From Gymnorhina tibicen (Eukaryota > Chordata > Aves > Passeriformes > Artamidae), in NCBI GenBank assembly GCA_013399875.1, contig VXAZ01003270.1:944116-1008115 (forward strand): DNA of 64,000 nucleotides. The letters run 5' to 3'. The notes under the pieces are model-generated. The model had not been told where the DNA came from. It made no database searches and saw only the letters and a list, made by a program, of their open reading frames with translations. This document shows positions 25,266 through 38,261 of the stretch, piece by piece (positions within the stretch are counted from its first letter, which is position 1; each line of letters starts with the position of its first letter). Position numbers and translations under genes: made by a program.

Positions 25266-25925
25266 TTGCTCCTGGGACATAACAATCCTATATAACAGTG
25301 CAGGCATAGTGAGGACTGGCTGGAAAGTAGTTTTGCAGAAAAGTATTTGAGGGTCACAGTGGACAACAGCATGAATCAGCAATATGTCATTACAGCAACA
25401 AAGGTAAAAAATCTCCTGGTCAGATTGAAAAGGGTGATCCTTCTCCTCTATCAGCACTCATGAGATCATATCTAGAGTATTATGACCAGATTTGTACCAG
25501 AAATAATAAACTGGAGGATGTCCAATGAAGGGATGCAGCTCTTGCCCTGTGAGAGAATTAGGTTCATTCAGTCTGGAGAAGAAAAGGCTCAGAGGAGATG
25601 TTGCTTCCTTTAAAAGAAATACCTAATAGGAGGATGTGGGGAAGCCAGAGGCAGGCATTTCTCAGAGGCTGAGGCTGACAGCAAAAGGGCTATGGGTAAC
25701 AGTCATGAGACACAACACAGGGAATTCCAATCAGACATCAGGGAAACATTTTTAACATGAAAGTGGTCAAATCATCAGCACAGGCTGTACAGAGAGGTTG
25801 TAGAATCCCCGTGTTTGGAGATACTCACAACTTGACAAGATCCTGGCCTTGCTGTGAGGAGGGACTTGGACTAGAGCAGGTACCTCCCAGCCTGTATCAT
25901 TCCACTACCCTATGATTCTGTGACA
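25266..25925 (+). mobile_element. Diverged older CR1 LINE, ORF2 end and 3' region
   Basis: The order of matches is 'ctcctgggacataacaatcc', 'tggctggaaagtagttttgc', 'tttgagggtcacagtggaca', 'gggacttggactagagcagg' and a final 'taccctatgattctgtgac'. This is the plus-strand layout of an older CR1 subfamily. Several deletions and many substitutions show age. No coding frame survives. Confidence 0.85.
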
Positions 25926-26640
25926 AACCTTCCTAAAAATACCAAAAAGAAAACTGCTTTTAATCTAAATAAAGCTGCTTTAAATCTAAGTACAACTAAG
26001 TCATCTTTCATTAAGTATTTAGTGATTTAGAGATATAATCAGATTTTTTTTAATCTTTCAGATTTCTTACACCATTTCATCTAGGAAGTTATTTCAATTA
26101 CATGCTCCTTTTCCTTTCTGTGCATCTGAAAAAATCTTGACTATAAAGTTGGCTTCCAAACAGCAGATTTCAGAACAAAGCCCTCAGCTGAGACTGTGCA
26201 AGTTTTTTTATTTATTTTGGCTATCTTTGCCTTGTTTCACAGGGAGTGTGCAGTTACCTTTAAGGAAAATAAAAGATATTACCCAGCAATGGTGCATGAC
26301 ACTTTCTAGTCACTTCCACTGCGATTCACAGCACTGTAGTAAAGAGCCCATTAACAGGTAGAAAGTCACATGGATGAAGCATCAGTGCTTCCCTGCATTT
26401 TAACTTCTACAAAGGTAGCATGAAGAGACCCAACTTGGTGTAACAGAACTATATGCAGTGAGCTGTTCAGATTCAGACTTTCCAAACTCCTAGGACTGCT
26501 GCATGAGTCTTTCTCCATCCTGTGAAGGCCCCAGGTGTAAGGTTTTCCATAGGCTCTTCTGAACATAGTGACTAATAACATTTAAACCCATCAACTTTTA
26601 TGGAAGAGTTTACTCATCCTATAGTACATTATCTATATAA
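25926..26640. other. Unassigned AT-rich DNA
   Basis: No gene or recognised repeat is seen. Confidence 0.5.
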
Positions 26641-27380
26641 CATACATGACAGTCCTATGGGAAAGGGGCGAGTTGTAAGTGATCATCAGCTCCTCCAGCT
26701 TTCAGACAAGCTCAGCCAGCCTTAGACCATCTCTGAGAAACTAGATCTTTCTTAAAAACTGGCAGTGCCTGGGACCACACAGACTCCCAAGGCAATCTGT
26801 TCCAGTGCTTAAATATCTTTATAGTTAGAAAGTTTCTCCTAATATCTAACCTAAATCTCCCTTTCTACAAATTAAGCTGATTACTTCTCATCCTTCTCTC
26901 CATGGACATGGAGAACCATTGATCACCAGCCTCCTTAAACCTTTGTTATGGTTAAAAACTCCAGTCCTGTTCTCCACTTTTCCTTCTCTTTTATAGAATA
27001 GATGATTCCTCCAGCTTTTTCTCATAGGTCACATTTCTTCCTGTTGAGCCTCTTTTAAGTTATTCTGCATTTTCTTAAAATATGACATCCAAAACATTAC
27101 TCAAACACAGATTTTGTAAACATGAGGTAAACTAAATTAGTCAATGTCATGTTTCACCTAGGATGTGGCTGTCAATGGATTCAGGAGAGATATAAGTACT
27201 TTCTAAGCCAACATTATATTGTTGACCCCTCTTCAGTTTATGATCTGGCACCACCACCAAATTTTTTTGCACAGCATTGTGGAGCTACCAATTTCCCCTA
27301 CACTTTACTGGAGCTTTATTTCCTAAAACATTCTTCAGATTGGTCTTCATCGAATTCTCTTTTTCTGATTTTAAACACAT
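26641..27380 (-). mobile_element. Ancient CR1 LINE remnant, minus strand
   Basis: The plus strand reads a strongly diverged complement of an old CR1. It shows 'aatctgttccagtgcttaaa', 'gtttctcctaatatctaacc', 'gacatggagaaccattgatc', 'cttttatagaatagatgatt' and 'tttctcataggtcacatttc'. The right-hand part (27,130-27,380) is weaker but still shows 'ataagtactttctaagccaa' and 'gttgacccctcttcagttta', seen in such elements. The boundaries are approximate. Confidence 0.7.
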
Positions 27381-27512
27381 TTACCTTTATATTTACTATA
27401 TATAATACTATATATATACTATACTGTACTATATATATTTATATTTACATTTATTATTATTAAATTTAATATTTACTTTTTTTACTAATTTATTTTTATA
27501 TTTATGTCTGAA
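27381..27512. repeat. AT-rich low-complexity tract
   Basis: Interleaved TATA, TTTA and ATT runs with almost no G or C make up this tract. It lies at or inside the far end of the ancient CR1 remnant. Confidence 0.85.
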
Positions 27513-30500
27513 GCGGATTAATTCCAGTTTTAAGCCCTTCTTCCAAATTGCTTGAGGCCCCTGTCAGATTGTTGTTCTAATAAGCAATACAGATTTTTTT
27601 CTTATATTATTTGCTATCTACACTGTATTTCACACTGTTCTCTCATTTTGACCATAATAATGGCAATATTTATCATAAGAAATATTTGTTGCAAATTTTT
27701 GTGCGGTTCTTTGCCTCTCGGATCTTCAGGAAGTTCTAATACAGCCACAAGTTTCTTCTTACATACCTGCTTTTCTCCCCAGATGAAAAATTGATTAGTG
27801 AGCTGCTTCTTTATCTTCTTTCCCTTAGGATTAGGACTTACAAGGTTTTGGGATAGCTTTCCCCAGATACTTGCTGACTTTGATTCATGCTATATTAATA
27901 ATTCTGCCCATTTCAATCAAAACAAATGCATGAAAATTTGTTCCAACAGATTTCCAAACCCACAACTGGGTTGTGTGTGTCCAGCTAGGCTGCTTTATCC
28001 AGAGGACTTTCATTCCCTGGCCATCACCATTACCAGTCTTACCCTTGGAGTGCTTCTCATGTTGTTAACACACTTCTCATACTTCACGTCCTGATCAAGT
28101 CATTTCTAGTAAAGCTCTTCATGCGTTTATGCTTCCATTATTATTCCCTTCATCCAGCATGTTCTCAAAACTCCTATCATGACCTCCTGGACATTCAAGT
28201 AAGCATGGAGAGGCCTCCTTTCTGTTTTATTGGTATAACTATGATGTAAAGCACAGATTTTACATGAGACTGCATCTCATGTTTGTATCTGTGTAAGTAA
28301 ACACACGTATACAGAAAGGTGTGTGATTCCACCTCACTCAGCAGAATGAGGTGTGAAAATCACCAGCAGATGATGACCCAGTTCTTAAAATCATTTCCAG
28401 CAAACTATGCCCCTCTTCCACTGCTAGCCTCCATCTCCTTCTCCTTCTCCACCCTGTCTAGCCATTATCCCCACTCACTGAGAGAATAATTATTATTCTG
28501 GCTGAAAAACTAAAGCCCAGCAATACTTATCTTACAGTCTACATGTGGTTTGCAGTTTAAAGTGGAACACACTTTTCACAGCAGCCTTCATATACAGATA
28601 CTGACTATAGTTTCAATAAACTTTACTTTTATTATATTTTAACTACACAGTCACACACAAACAAAATGGTTGTGATTTTTCTTCACTTCCATGGTGCTAA
28701 ATATGTATTAATCACTGGTAACGTACAAGAAGGGAGGGCTGGCTCATGTTTAGTGTGTCACTGCTGCAGAAGGAAGTTCAATGAGCTCTACTGGGCTTTC
28801 TTGTGAAGCTACTGCTGCATGTGAACAAAGGTACTACAGCCTTTCCTGAACAGCAAGAGTAATCAGCTTGTACAGAGCTTTTATCCAAGGAATATCAAAT
28901 TGGTTACCCAATGTTAATTAACTCTTGGGGTGTTCCTGTGTGATACGTTGCTGCTACATACAAACAAAATAAACTTTGCTGGTTTACAACAAGCTGACTG
29001 AAGTAATTAGCATCACCGATATGTAAAACGCATGAATACACTCATTCAAAGACTCTCAGCCTTCAAAAAAATTCAAGGTAGTCACATATTTATGAATTTC
29101 TTTTTAGTTAAGAGACAATATTAACTAAAAATGTTTGCTGATGACTCTGCCCCTCCATCCCAAGGTGTAAGACCACAGCCAGAGCTGTGACTTCTTGTGT
29201 TCGAAGAGTATTTTTCCCATCCTGCAGAGCAGATGCACATGATCCTTGCAGAGAAAGAATGCTGTGCACTCCAGCTCTGCTGGGGCTGCAGCCAGCACAT
29301 ACGCACTCACAATGCCATAGGGACTAGCATATCTTTCCCATGCTCCCACCCTGCTGAGGCGCTGGGAACAACCAAAGATCAGCCGACATGGGGATTTGGG
29401 GGGTGTCCCAGCTCCCCATGGTCCACAGACGCCAGTTATTCCAGCAGGGTAATGGCAAAATGTGTGGCCACTTGGAACTCAACCAGTCCAGCAGTGCCCA
29501 CACGGACATGCTGAAACAGAAGCCCTAAATAACATTATTTTTTGTTTGAAGCATAAATTATGAGCCCCCAAGGAAGCTTGTCTCTACAACCGAAGATATG
29601 TAATAACTGCTGACAGTCTCACATGATGTATAGCTTTATTTTGACATCTAAAGGACTATTTTCAATTATTTCTTCCTGGACAATTATGCTTATTCTAGCC
29701 CCATAATGCATTGTGTCAGTCATCTCTGGACATAAAACACTTTAATAGTGTACAGTAAGCTTTTTCCTTCCACACAAAATATCTTTGGACCTATAATTAC
29801 ATTTCATAAAACTTCAGTACCATAATTTAGCAGTCCCTTTCCTAATGTTAGGTCTGCGTTTGTACAAAATAAAAAAAGGCCATATATATGCTTTATCTCT
29901 AAAGCTTTAATTTATTTCTTGTCTATACAAAGTGTCAAAAAACTGGTCAAAGTGGTGTGTTACGAGGCAAGAATTAAGCTAATATAATACCTTGACAAGG
30001 CCATTCCACAGCTGGCAGCAGTGCAGGATTAGCTTGGGTTTGAAATTAGTTGACTTCACCACATAACTCTCCTCACAGTAGGTCAATAATCTTTCCCTGT
30101 ATTATCCCCCATTATCCAGGGCCAAACTATTTCACAGCATTTTAGAAGAGGAAAACCTGATAATTATGGCTATGCCAGGATTGTCTGTTCTGATGCAGAT
30201 TCCTTTTATAAAGCCCAGCAAATGACCAGGTGTCTCCAGGACTGGGATAACAACATGGGGTTTGTAAAGGCAGCTATAGCAAGGACTGGAGCAGGCTCAG
30301 ATACCTCAGCAGGGTTCAGATACAGCAGTTAAAAGAAGCAAAACTCAAGGCAAGGCCATACAGATAGGGAAGTAGACTTTTATTTTTGAAGAAACAGATT
30401 TGCCTCACCCACACCCATTCTCTCAAAATTCTCTCATTCTCTGTGGTTGTAAGAACTGAGACGTGTGTGTGTTCAAGTACCTTGTCCTGGATGCCTTATG

Positions 30501-33198
30501 GTGACATAGAAGGTGAGAGACACCTGCTAGAAAGTTCTTATCCAGTCTTCTGGATTCATCACGAGTGGTAATGAAATGCGTGAACCTTGGAGCCTTTGCA
30601 GCCTCTCTTGATAAAAAAGGCTCATATGCAGTGTGAGTTGTTTTGCACCAGCTTTGTATCTGTGATGATGTCTGCGGTCATGGAGCAATCATCTCTGCTT
30701 CCAAGACTTGGAATTTTATTTAATCATTCCTCTACTTTATCTTTTTTTTCTTAGTCTTTTGACCTACCATGTACACATCATTACTTTAAATACTACTTTG
30801 CCATTAATTCCAATGCCTTACACATGCACACTCTCATTCACACTCTAGGTATGATTTAAAAATTTATACACCTCAGAACGTCCTAGTGGCAGTAAGGATC
30901 TCACCTTAACATGTAAGGCAAGAGCCCAATCTCATCAAAATGCCATCTTTCATAGCTTTCAGGTACAGGAACCGGAGACCCAGGATATGGAAACCATTCA
31001 TTGTAAGAACAAGTAAAGCCATACAGGTACAGTGGAATGAGTTTGAGATATATTGCTCTATCCATCACCTCAAAGGAAAAATTTTCATTCAGCCATGGCT
31101 CACACTGCTGAATAGGGGTTAAATCAGAGATATGAGCCTGAATTTTCTACCAACAGACAGAATTTCATAGGAAGACAAGTCACACTGGAATTATTGGTTG
31201 CACAGGTACATTGGGTGTTGAAAAGGAACTTTCAGGATGTATGGTTAGGGACTTAAAATAAGCATGACTCAGTTGATCTTGGTTCTGTTCATTTATTGAC
31301 CCCAGATTATACTTTTGGGTACTTGGAAAACAATAATTCTTCTCATACTCAGGGTATAATTATGATATGAAGTTTGTACAATCACTTTAGAACATTTCAA
31401 AGGCAAGCCATTTATAAGAAAAATGCTTCTTACTGTTTTAACGAGTGTTACTAAGCAGTTCAGTCCCCCCTGCTCCACAATTCTCAATTATTCCCATGCA
31501 CATTGGTAATAACATTTGAGATCATTAACCTGTAAATCATTGGTTCAAATCTTGAAGAGTTCATTAGTGACTAGAAGGCATTAGTATCTAATGACTGGTC
31601 TCATTCCAGTGGACAAATAGTTGCTGCCACAGCTGGCATTAGTCAATTATTGCAGTACAGACCTAGGAAAGGTACCAGGTCCAAATTTAACTTCTGCCAA
31701 TCTGACATCCCTGACAGTTCAAATTATTAAGGTTTGAAATTAATTTTTTTCCTGTGTTTTCAAGAGAAGCTCTTGGAACATTGTTGGAAAATGACAGAAC
31801 AGTCCAAAAAAACCCAAAAAACCCAAAAGAAAACACAAAGCATCTTTTAATGTTTTAATCCACTTTTCTAGAGATTTCTGTCCTATAACTCAGTCACTGT
31901 GAAAAAATTACTGTCTGAAAAAATACAAAAGAACAAGAAAAGCATTTTCTACCACTGGGACATTTTATAATGTCTCTCTCTCCCCTGTGTGTATTTCTCT
32001 GCTTCATCAAAATTTGGAAATCACAGTGGTTCTGCTAATACCCAGAACCACTCTACAGAGTATTTACAGCAAGCCTCATCCATCCTGCAGCAAGCCTGTG
32101 ATGATGGGACCCAAGGGCTGCAAGGACTCTTGTATGTCACAGAGGTCAGACCCCTGCAATCCAGACTCGTCCAACATAAGTATTGCCAAACACGTAACAC
32201 TTCCAACAGCATTCCAGAAAACTTGAATTGGAAGTTAGGACAGATTTCTGAGGAAAAATGCACCACTATTGCTCAGTTTCTTCTAATTTAAGCATTCACG
32301 ACTGGGAACACAGCACTCTTTTAGAAGAACTTTAGCTCATTTTCTTTAGCAAGACCAGAAAAACGAAGACCAAAAGTAACAAAAGGTGCAATATGCCATA
32401 CAAACAAAGCAGGAGAAATTAAGTTTGTCATGAATTAGTAAAGCAATACTAAGAGGGGGGTTTTCTAGATGAAAACAAGGAGCGGACCTCAAGTACCAGA
32501 CGTTTATAGGCTGCCATCTGACTACACGTGTACAGCCACTCTCATGTATTTACAATAAATTATTGTATGACTCATAAGCCACATACTGACCTTTGCAGTC
32601 CATTAATTTTATTCTTTCCTCCTGTTCAATTAGTGCAAGACCTTGAGTCATTGTGGGTAACCCCAGAAGAATTGTAACTAAAAATTAATATAAAGCCAAT
32701 GCGTGGTGTGAAAAGCTCTGAACTACTTTTGTCACCACGTGTTTATGATAATGAAACTGTGATGAACATTTTATCGCTGAGTAAAATATTTCTGAATGTA
32801 CAGTCACTGATCTGCAAACTGTTCATATGGTGAATGTATTAGGACATTTGCCTAAAGATCTCTCTCACAGCTGAGAAATAAGCCAGACCAGTTTTGAATA
32901 GGATTTAATAGACTAATCACCACCTACAAGTTTTGCAAATTGCAAATCCTCACACCTCCTGCTGCAAACAAGGCTTAGATATTCAGCATGTAAAATCCAA
33001 TTAATAAATAGTTTTAGGACGCATGTATTTTAAGCTACTACATGGCAAAAGCATTAAATCAGGTCCTCATTTCTTCTGCACTTGTAATATTGGTCTGGGT
33101 TAGCAGACATTGAAAATACCACTCCAGCAAGGACTAGCTGTGGAAGTAACCAAATGAACTGAAGCAGCATTTGCATTTACTCCTCTTACCTGTCAGCC
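27513..33198. other. Unassigned DNA, repeat-poor
   Basis: No gene or clear transposon. A slightly GC-rich part at 29,120-29,515 has overlapping open frames on both strands, none recognisable. An A-rich run with CCC interruptions lies near 31,804-31,838. Worn CR1 may continue for some hundred bases past 27,513, but I could not follow it. Confidence 0.5.
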
Positions 33199-33224
33199 CA
33201 TCAACCACATCAACTACATCAACC
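33199..33224. repeat. 9-bp tandem repeat (CATCAACYA)n, about 2.9 copies
   Basis: Three adjacent 9-base units start at 33199, 33208 and 33217. It is a short minisatellite-like run with no gene. Confidence 0.8.
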
Positions 33225-36200
33225 CTGTGCCGGTAAGAACCATCTCATGCAGCAATGCAAACAGAGAGAGGAAATATTTTAGTGTGGGCTCCATCCTGAA
33301 AATCCTCAGCACACTCAGTTATGAAGATGCATAATCAAGTCTCACTTATCTTCTGTGCAAAGGTTAAAAACATCCAATAGAATAAAAATTTTGGAAATCA
33401 TTTAGTTACTTATTATTTACCATATGGCTGCTCTGGCTCACCCGACAAAACAGCAGCAGGAGAGAAGAGAGCCAGGGTAGAGTCAGAGATGCGTTCCTCT
33501 CCTCCTCACCAGGTATCACCCCCAAGTGTGAATTTTGTGCTGCTTGTGGGATTTGTCAGCTGTCCTGGCAACCCTCCTGCCTGTGTGGTGGGCAAGAACA
33601 GGTTAAGGAAGGCCACATGCCCACTGCACAATGTGCCCTGAACCTACAGACCAACCAAAGTTCCTTTCGGGACCTGCTCCTATACCTGGCTTTGCTCCCT
33701 GACATTCTGGGCTCCGCCTGTACCAGGCTTAGGCTTTGTGGGCAATATTGCTCTGAACCTGACAGAATTAGGTCCTGAAAGACATAAAAGGCATAAACAG
33801 TTGCTGTCCATATTTTACCTCACCTGCATAAAAATAGATCACTCCGCTTTCCAAAGCAAGCAGTTAATCTTCATAAGCATAACCTATATTTTCTGAAGGA
33901 GAAAGAAAGAATACACTCTCCAAGTTTGTTATCTCTGGCATATTTTTCCTAAGCTGACTGATTGCATTAATAAGGCATAAGAAGACACATATATTAAAAA
34001 TCCTGCATTTAAATCTTACTTTGTTTGATCTACCACAAACTGACAAATCCAAAAATTTCAAAGTCATAGATGACACTTTATTTCAGGAAAGGAATAGGAA
34101 TCTAAAACAGAGACTGAGGGTAGCATAACTGCCTCTAGATGAAATTCTTAACTTAAGTTGCATTAAATTAGGCAATTAACATTACAATCTGGAGGCATGA
34201 AGGCCAATACTCCTTGTTTTTTCTGAATTTGTTTCCTTGGGGCTTGACAGTGACACTCGACACAACTCTCAATAGAGGGTAACATTTAGCTATGCCACAT
34301 TAGGAAGGAGCCTTGGGAGGCATTCACAGGTTCCTATTTTGTCTTGCTCAGAGGGGAAAGCATTTCACTGCATGACTGAAAAACACTCTTCCTTATTCCT
34401 TTCTTCTCCACTTCCATTTCTCCACTCCACTTGTGTCTAATGTCAGACAGTCAAGCACTTCAGAGGAATGTTCATTCCCCCAGCACAATAAGGATGAACT
34501 TCTGGGAGGGACCTCGAGATACTCTTCATAGATAGAAAATTATTTCCAGACTTTCTGCTTCTGCTATGAAAATAAAACCAATAAATACATTTCTATATGC
34601 CCATCCTGGAGGAAGTACAATAGCCTGCACCCAAGCCACTAAAATAACCAGGGAAACAGTAGGTCTAGCAAATAAAAACATCAAACTGCTTTTAAAAAGC
34701 TACATAGCAATCGTCTACTGGGTAAAGGCGTGCCTGGATCGCACGGAAAATAAAAATGGTACACAATGCCAGTAGTGGCTTATCTGCAAAAGATGTTATC
34801 AAAGCAAACCAGACAGACTGTACAGAACAGCCAGTTCTTGCCTCTCTGACTTGACTTCAGATTCCCTGTGCAAGCTTATGAACCCTGTATAATGGGACCA
34901 GATTAGCTCCAATTCCCGTGCTTTCTCTGGCCGTAAACCTTACAAGACACTACAAGAGAGGGAGAATTTGGGCCTAACACAGATTCAAACAAGGCATTTT
35001 CCCATGCAGCCACCTAATTTTGTGATCTTTTGATGTCACATATACCTTACATTTCATTTTTTGGTTTAAGCAAGAGCTTTAACCTTTATAGTGGTATTTA
35101 TAAAGGAGAACAAAAGAACGCTCCCCTCCCCAAATTTTTATTCAAGCACACATAGTCATACTGATGAAACTGCTTCCCCTGAAGTCAGCAAGAGCACTCA
35201 CAGGTAACAATTTGCAGAATGAGGTCAGAATAGATGTTAAGTGACATCGAAAATGAGTGTACACACATCAAAAATGCCAATCTTGAAAGGACAGTCCATA
35301 AAGACCAAGAGAACAGAATTCTTTTGCATGTGCTCTGTCCAGGATCCCAGTATGAACAACACAAATCATGCATGCCAAGAAAAACTGATCATTCAACATT
35401 CCTTTTTCCAAAGAGGGTAAATGGCCCACTTGAACTCCTAGCAAATTTTGCTGGGGGAAGAGAGAAATGGGTTTTTTTAAAGTAAGCTATGAAATTATAA
35501 AATTTATGACCTGGAGGCCACAGTTCTTGAGTCAGGAGTCCAAAACAGAACTGTTGCTTTAACACTACTTGTCCCAGTAATAGGGAAAATGCTCACAGCC
35601 ACTAAGAATATAAGGGGTCTCCATGCCAGCTCTTGCTAGGTAATGAAGCCTCTCTAGTGAAGTGTTCACAGCCAATAAAAGTAATAGCTGAATTTCACTT
35701 ATTTCCCCTATGCATAAGCAGACTTCTACATTTTTATATCTCTGGAATGTATGCATTATTAGATCCATCTATGTACCCATCACTGCGGTGTTCAAATGCT
35801 GTTCATTTTGAACCAATGCACACTATCCAAAGCTCCCAATATTCAGCTCTAATTTTGCAGTTTCAGTCTATTATTAATTGTGCCATATGCTTCAAAATTA
35901 GCCAGTGAAGCTTTCTTGGCTCTGCTCCAACTCCTCCCTATACTTGGACAAGTAGTTTAATTATTTTAAATATAATTCAAACGTTTTCCTCAAAGTGGTG
36001 GGAAACCTTCTGTGCTTAAGACAGTAAAATTCATAGTAACAGGTCTTTCTCATCTGATTTAGTTATCAGAGTACGAATAACTTCGTAACCACTTAAAATT
36101 CATTTACACATCTCCCAACAAGAACACGCAGCCGGCAAACACTGCATGGATCTTTCTTAATACAGGCAATAAGTTGTGCTACCTGCACTGTGAATTGGGT

Positions 36201-38081
36201 ACATTTTAAGACCTGACTGATTATTCCAAACTCATCCTCAAAGTCAATAGGAACTGTACAGGATGAATAGAAGAGATCTGCCACAGGGATGGAACGTTCA
36301 CAGACCAGAGGCAGGTACAGAAGTTCGCCCAAAGTGTTTACAAGACTCAGCTTATCAGCTCCATGCACTGAGCTGACAACTGCTGCACCTGCTTATACTC
36401 TCTGGCTTGTGCTTCTTCCTCTTCTCCTGAAACAGCTGTTTACTGCACAGACTGTCCCAACCATTCATCCCTGCAGGCAGAGGCAGCAGCTTTTCAGATT
36501 TGCCCAGGAGTCTAGCTTTGACCAGTTTCCCCCAAGGGGTCATTTCAAAACACAGCCCTGCTTCTGTTTGGTAATTCTTTGTCTTAGGTTGTTAAATAAT
36601 TTTGTGCAAGCTCTCATCTGCTTTACCTTGAGTATTCTTCTTTTCCACAATACATGCCTCTGGCAAGGCACCACAGTAGTGAAGCCCCTTATCTGCAGAA
36701 AAGGTGATTCAGGGCAACAGCAGGGAAAGCTTCCTCCTATTGCCTGAATTTTAATACTGCCCTGGAGAGTTTGCTGCTGTTGTTGCACTCTTGTTAAAAG
36801 CAGTGGTCAGCAGCTGACCACTTTCTAGCACAGATGGACCCCAGGAATCTGTAGCCAAAAGTTATTGCTGAAATCATTCATTGGTATGTCTTCAGTTTGC
36901 AATTCATGCTCAAACTCTTGCATTCCAGCAGCTTTTGCTCCGTATCACTTACATCAGCTAGCACCAACATCTGGCCCAAAGTTCAAAGCTCAGGTCCAGG
37001 TAAAACAGTGCAGACTATGGAAATTTCTCTCCTACACACTGGAGTCTTGAACACTGGACTGAAATGAAACAGTTCATCACTTTGCTTCCAGCATGTAACA
37101 ACGTGCATTTGGACGTTATACCAAATTTCCTGTGTACTTGCAGCAGTGCTGCAGCCTGACAGGAAAGCTCTGTGGAAAGTGCACAGTCAGGAATACTCTG
37201 GGAAGGACCCTCACAAGTCAGCTGAAAGCATGGAAAGAAGGTGGGTTTGCAGGTCCCTGGGGGTGGCAGGCAGCACAAGCTTTCTCCAAAACAGCGTTGG
37301 TGAACATGTTTAACTGCTGCTAGTACAGGAAACAAACAGCCATCTATCCAAATGCTTTCTCACTTAAGATATTATTGTAAATTACTATGGAGAAGTTTCT
37401 GCTCTGACAAAACAAGTCAGACATCCAACATTTCTTCTTCTGCATTAGCCATACCAACAAGTGAGAACTAAGGAGAATGGTTCCTTGTTGGACTCAGGAC
37501 AGCCATTAGTGCTCCAGTGACTGATCAGAGTAAAAGCTCCTTGTGTTTATTTTACTTTGTTTACACAAGGAAAAAGGCAGGAAAGTCTGCTACGTTTCTT
37601 AAAGAACAGGTTTATCTGAATTTGTTTTACTTATGCTGCTGTGCATCAGAAATAGTGCCATTTAGCTCTGTGGTGCTATCCCAGGGTAGAACTGCCATGA
37701 AATCAAAACCACAGACGTATCTAGAATAAAGGTATCAAAGACCCCTCTCTTCACAGGAAGTACTGCTGAATGTGACATTTAGCACAATGCTATACCTGGA
37801 GTTCTATGCAAATTTCAACAGAAGTCTTAAGAGTATTTTTTTCTTTTTTTCTTCTTGCATACTATGCACGTCATTCATCTGTAACATCCCAAAATAATCT
37901 AAAAGTCTAAATACAGGACTAACTAGAATTATGAATAAGAAGCAGTAATTAAAACCCAACAAAACCAGTGCTTAGACTAAACTCTGAATCCCAGAAATTA
38001 GGATGCTCAGTTTAAGTTTCCTTGACAACCCCTTCACCCCTTCATTCATAATGTGTGCATGGAAAAGGTGGATATGAAGTT
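33225..38081. other. Unassigned DNA, repeat-poor
   Basis: No gene is supported. The longest open frame (36,289-36,747 plus, 152 codons) has a hydrophobic middle but no start context, domain or splice context that would support it, and minus-strand frames overlap it. Confidence 0.5.
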
Positions 38082-38101
38082 AAAGTTGTCATGACAACTT
38101 T
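38082..38101. other. Perfect 20-bp palindrome
   Basis: The sequence AAAGTTGTCATGACAACTTT is identical to its own reverse complement across all 20 bases. Perfect palindromes of this length are rare by chance. It could be a two-fold symmetric protein-binding site or a coincidence. No gene lies next to it. Confidence 0.9.
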
Positions 38102-38243
38102 GCTTCTAAATTATCTGTCTTTTGTAAATTGGCTTCTTTGGGCTACATGTTGTTCAGCACAGCTCTTGACAGAGAATGAGTTTTTAGAAGCAGCCTGACA
38201 GATCAATAACTTGGTTTTAATTTTAACAAGAATGCACTTACGC

Positions 38244-38261
38244 ATATATATATATATATAT
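38244..38261. repeat. Dinucleotide microsatellite (AT)9
   Basis: Nine uninterrupted AT units between 'ttacgc' and 'tccagag'. Confidence 0.95.

Noticed and set aside
31500..31560. 'ggttcaaatc' word suggestive of a tRNA T-loop
   Set aside because: No acceptor stem, D-arm or anticodon arm can be built around it.
36289..36747. Plus-strand open frame of 152 codons with a hydrophobic middle
   Set aside because: No family resemblance and no promoter or splice context. Minus-strand frames overlap it.
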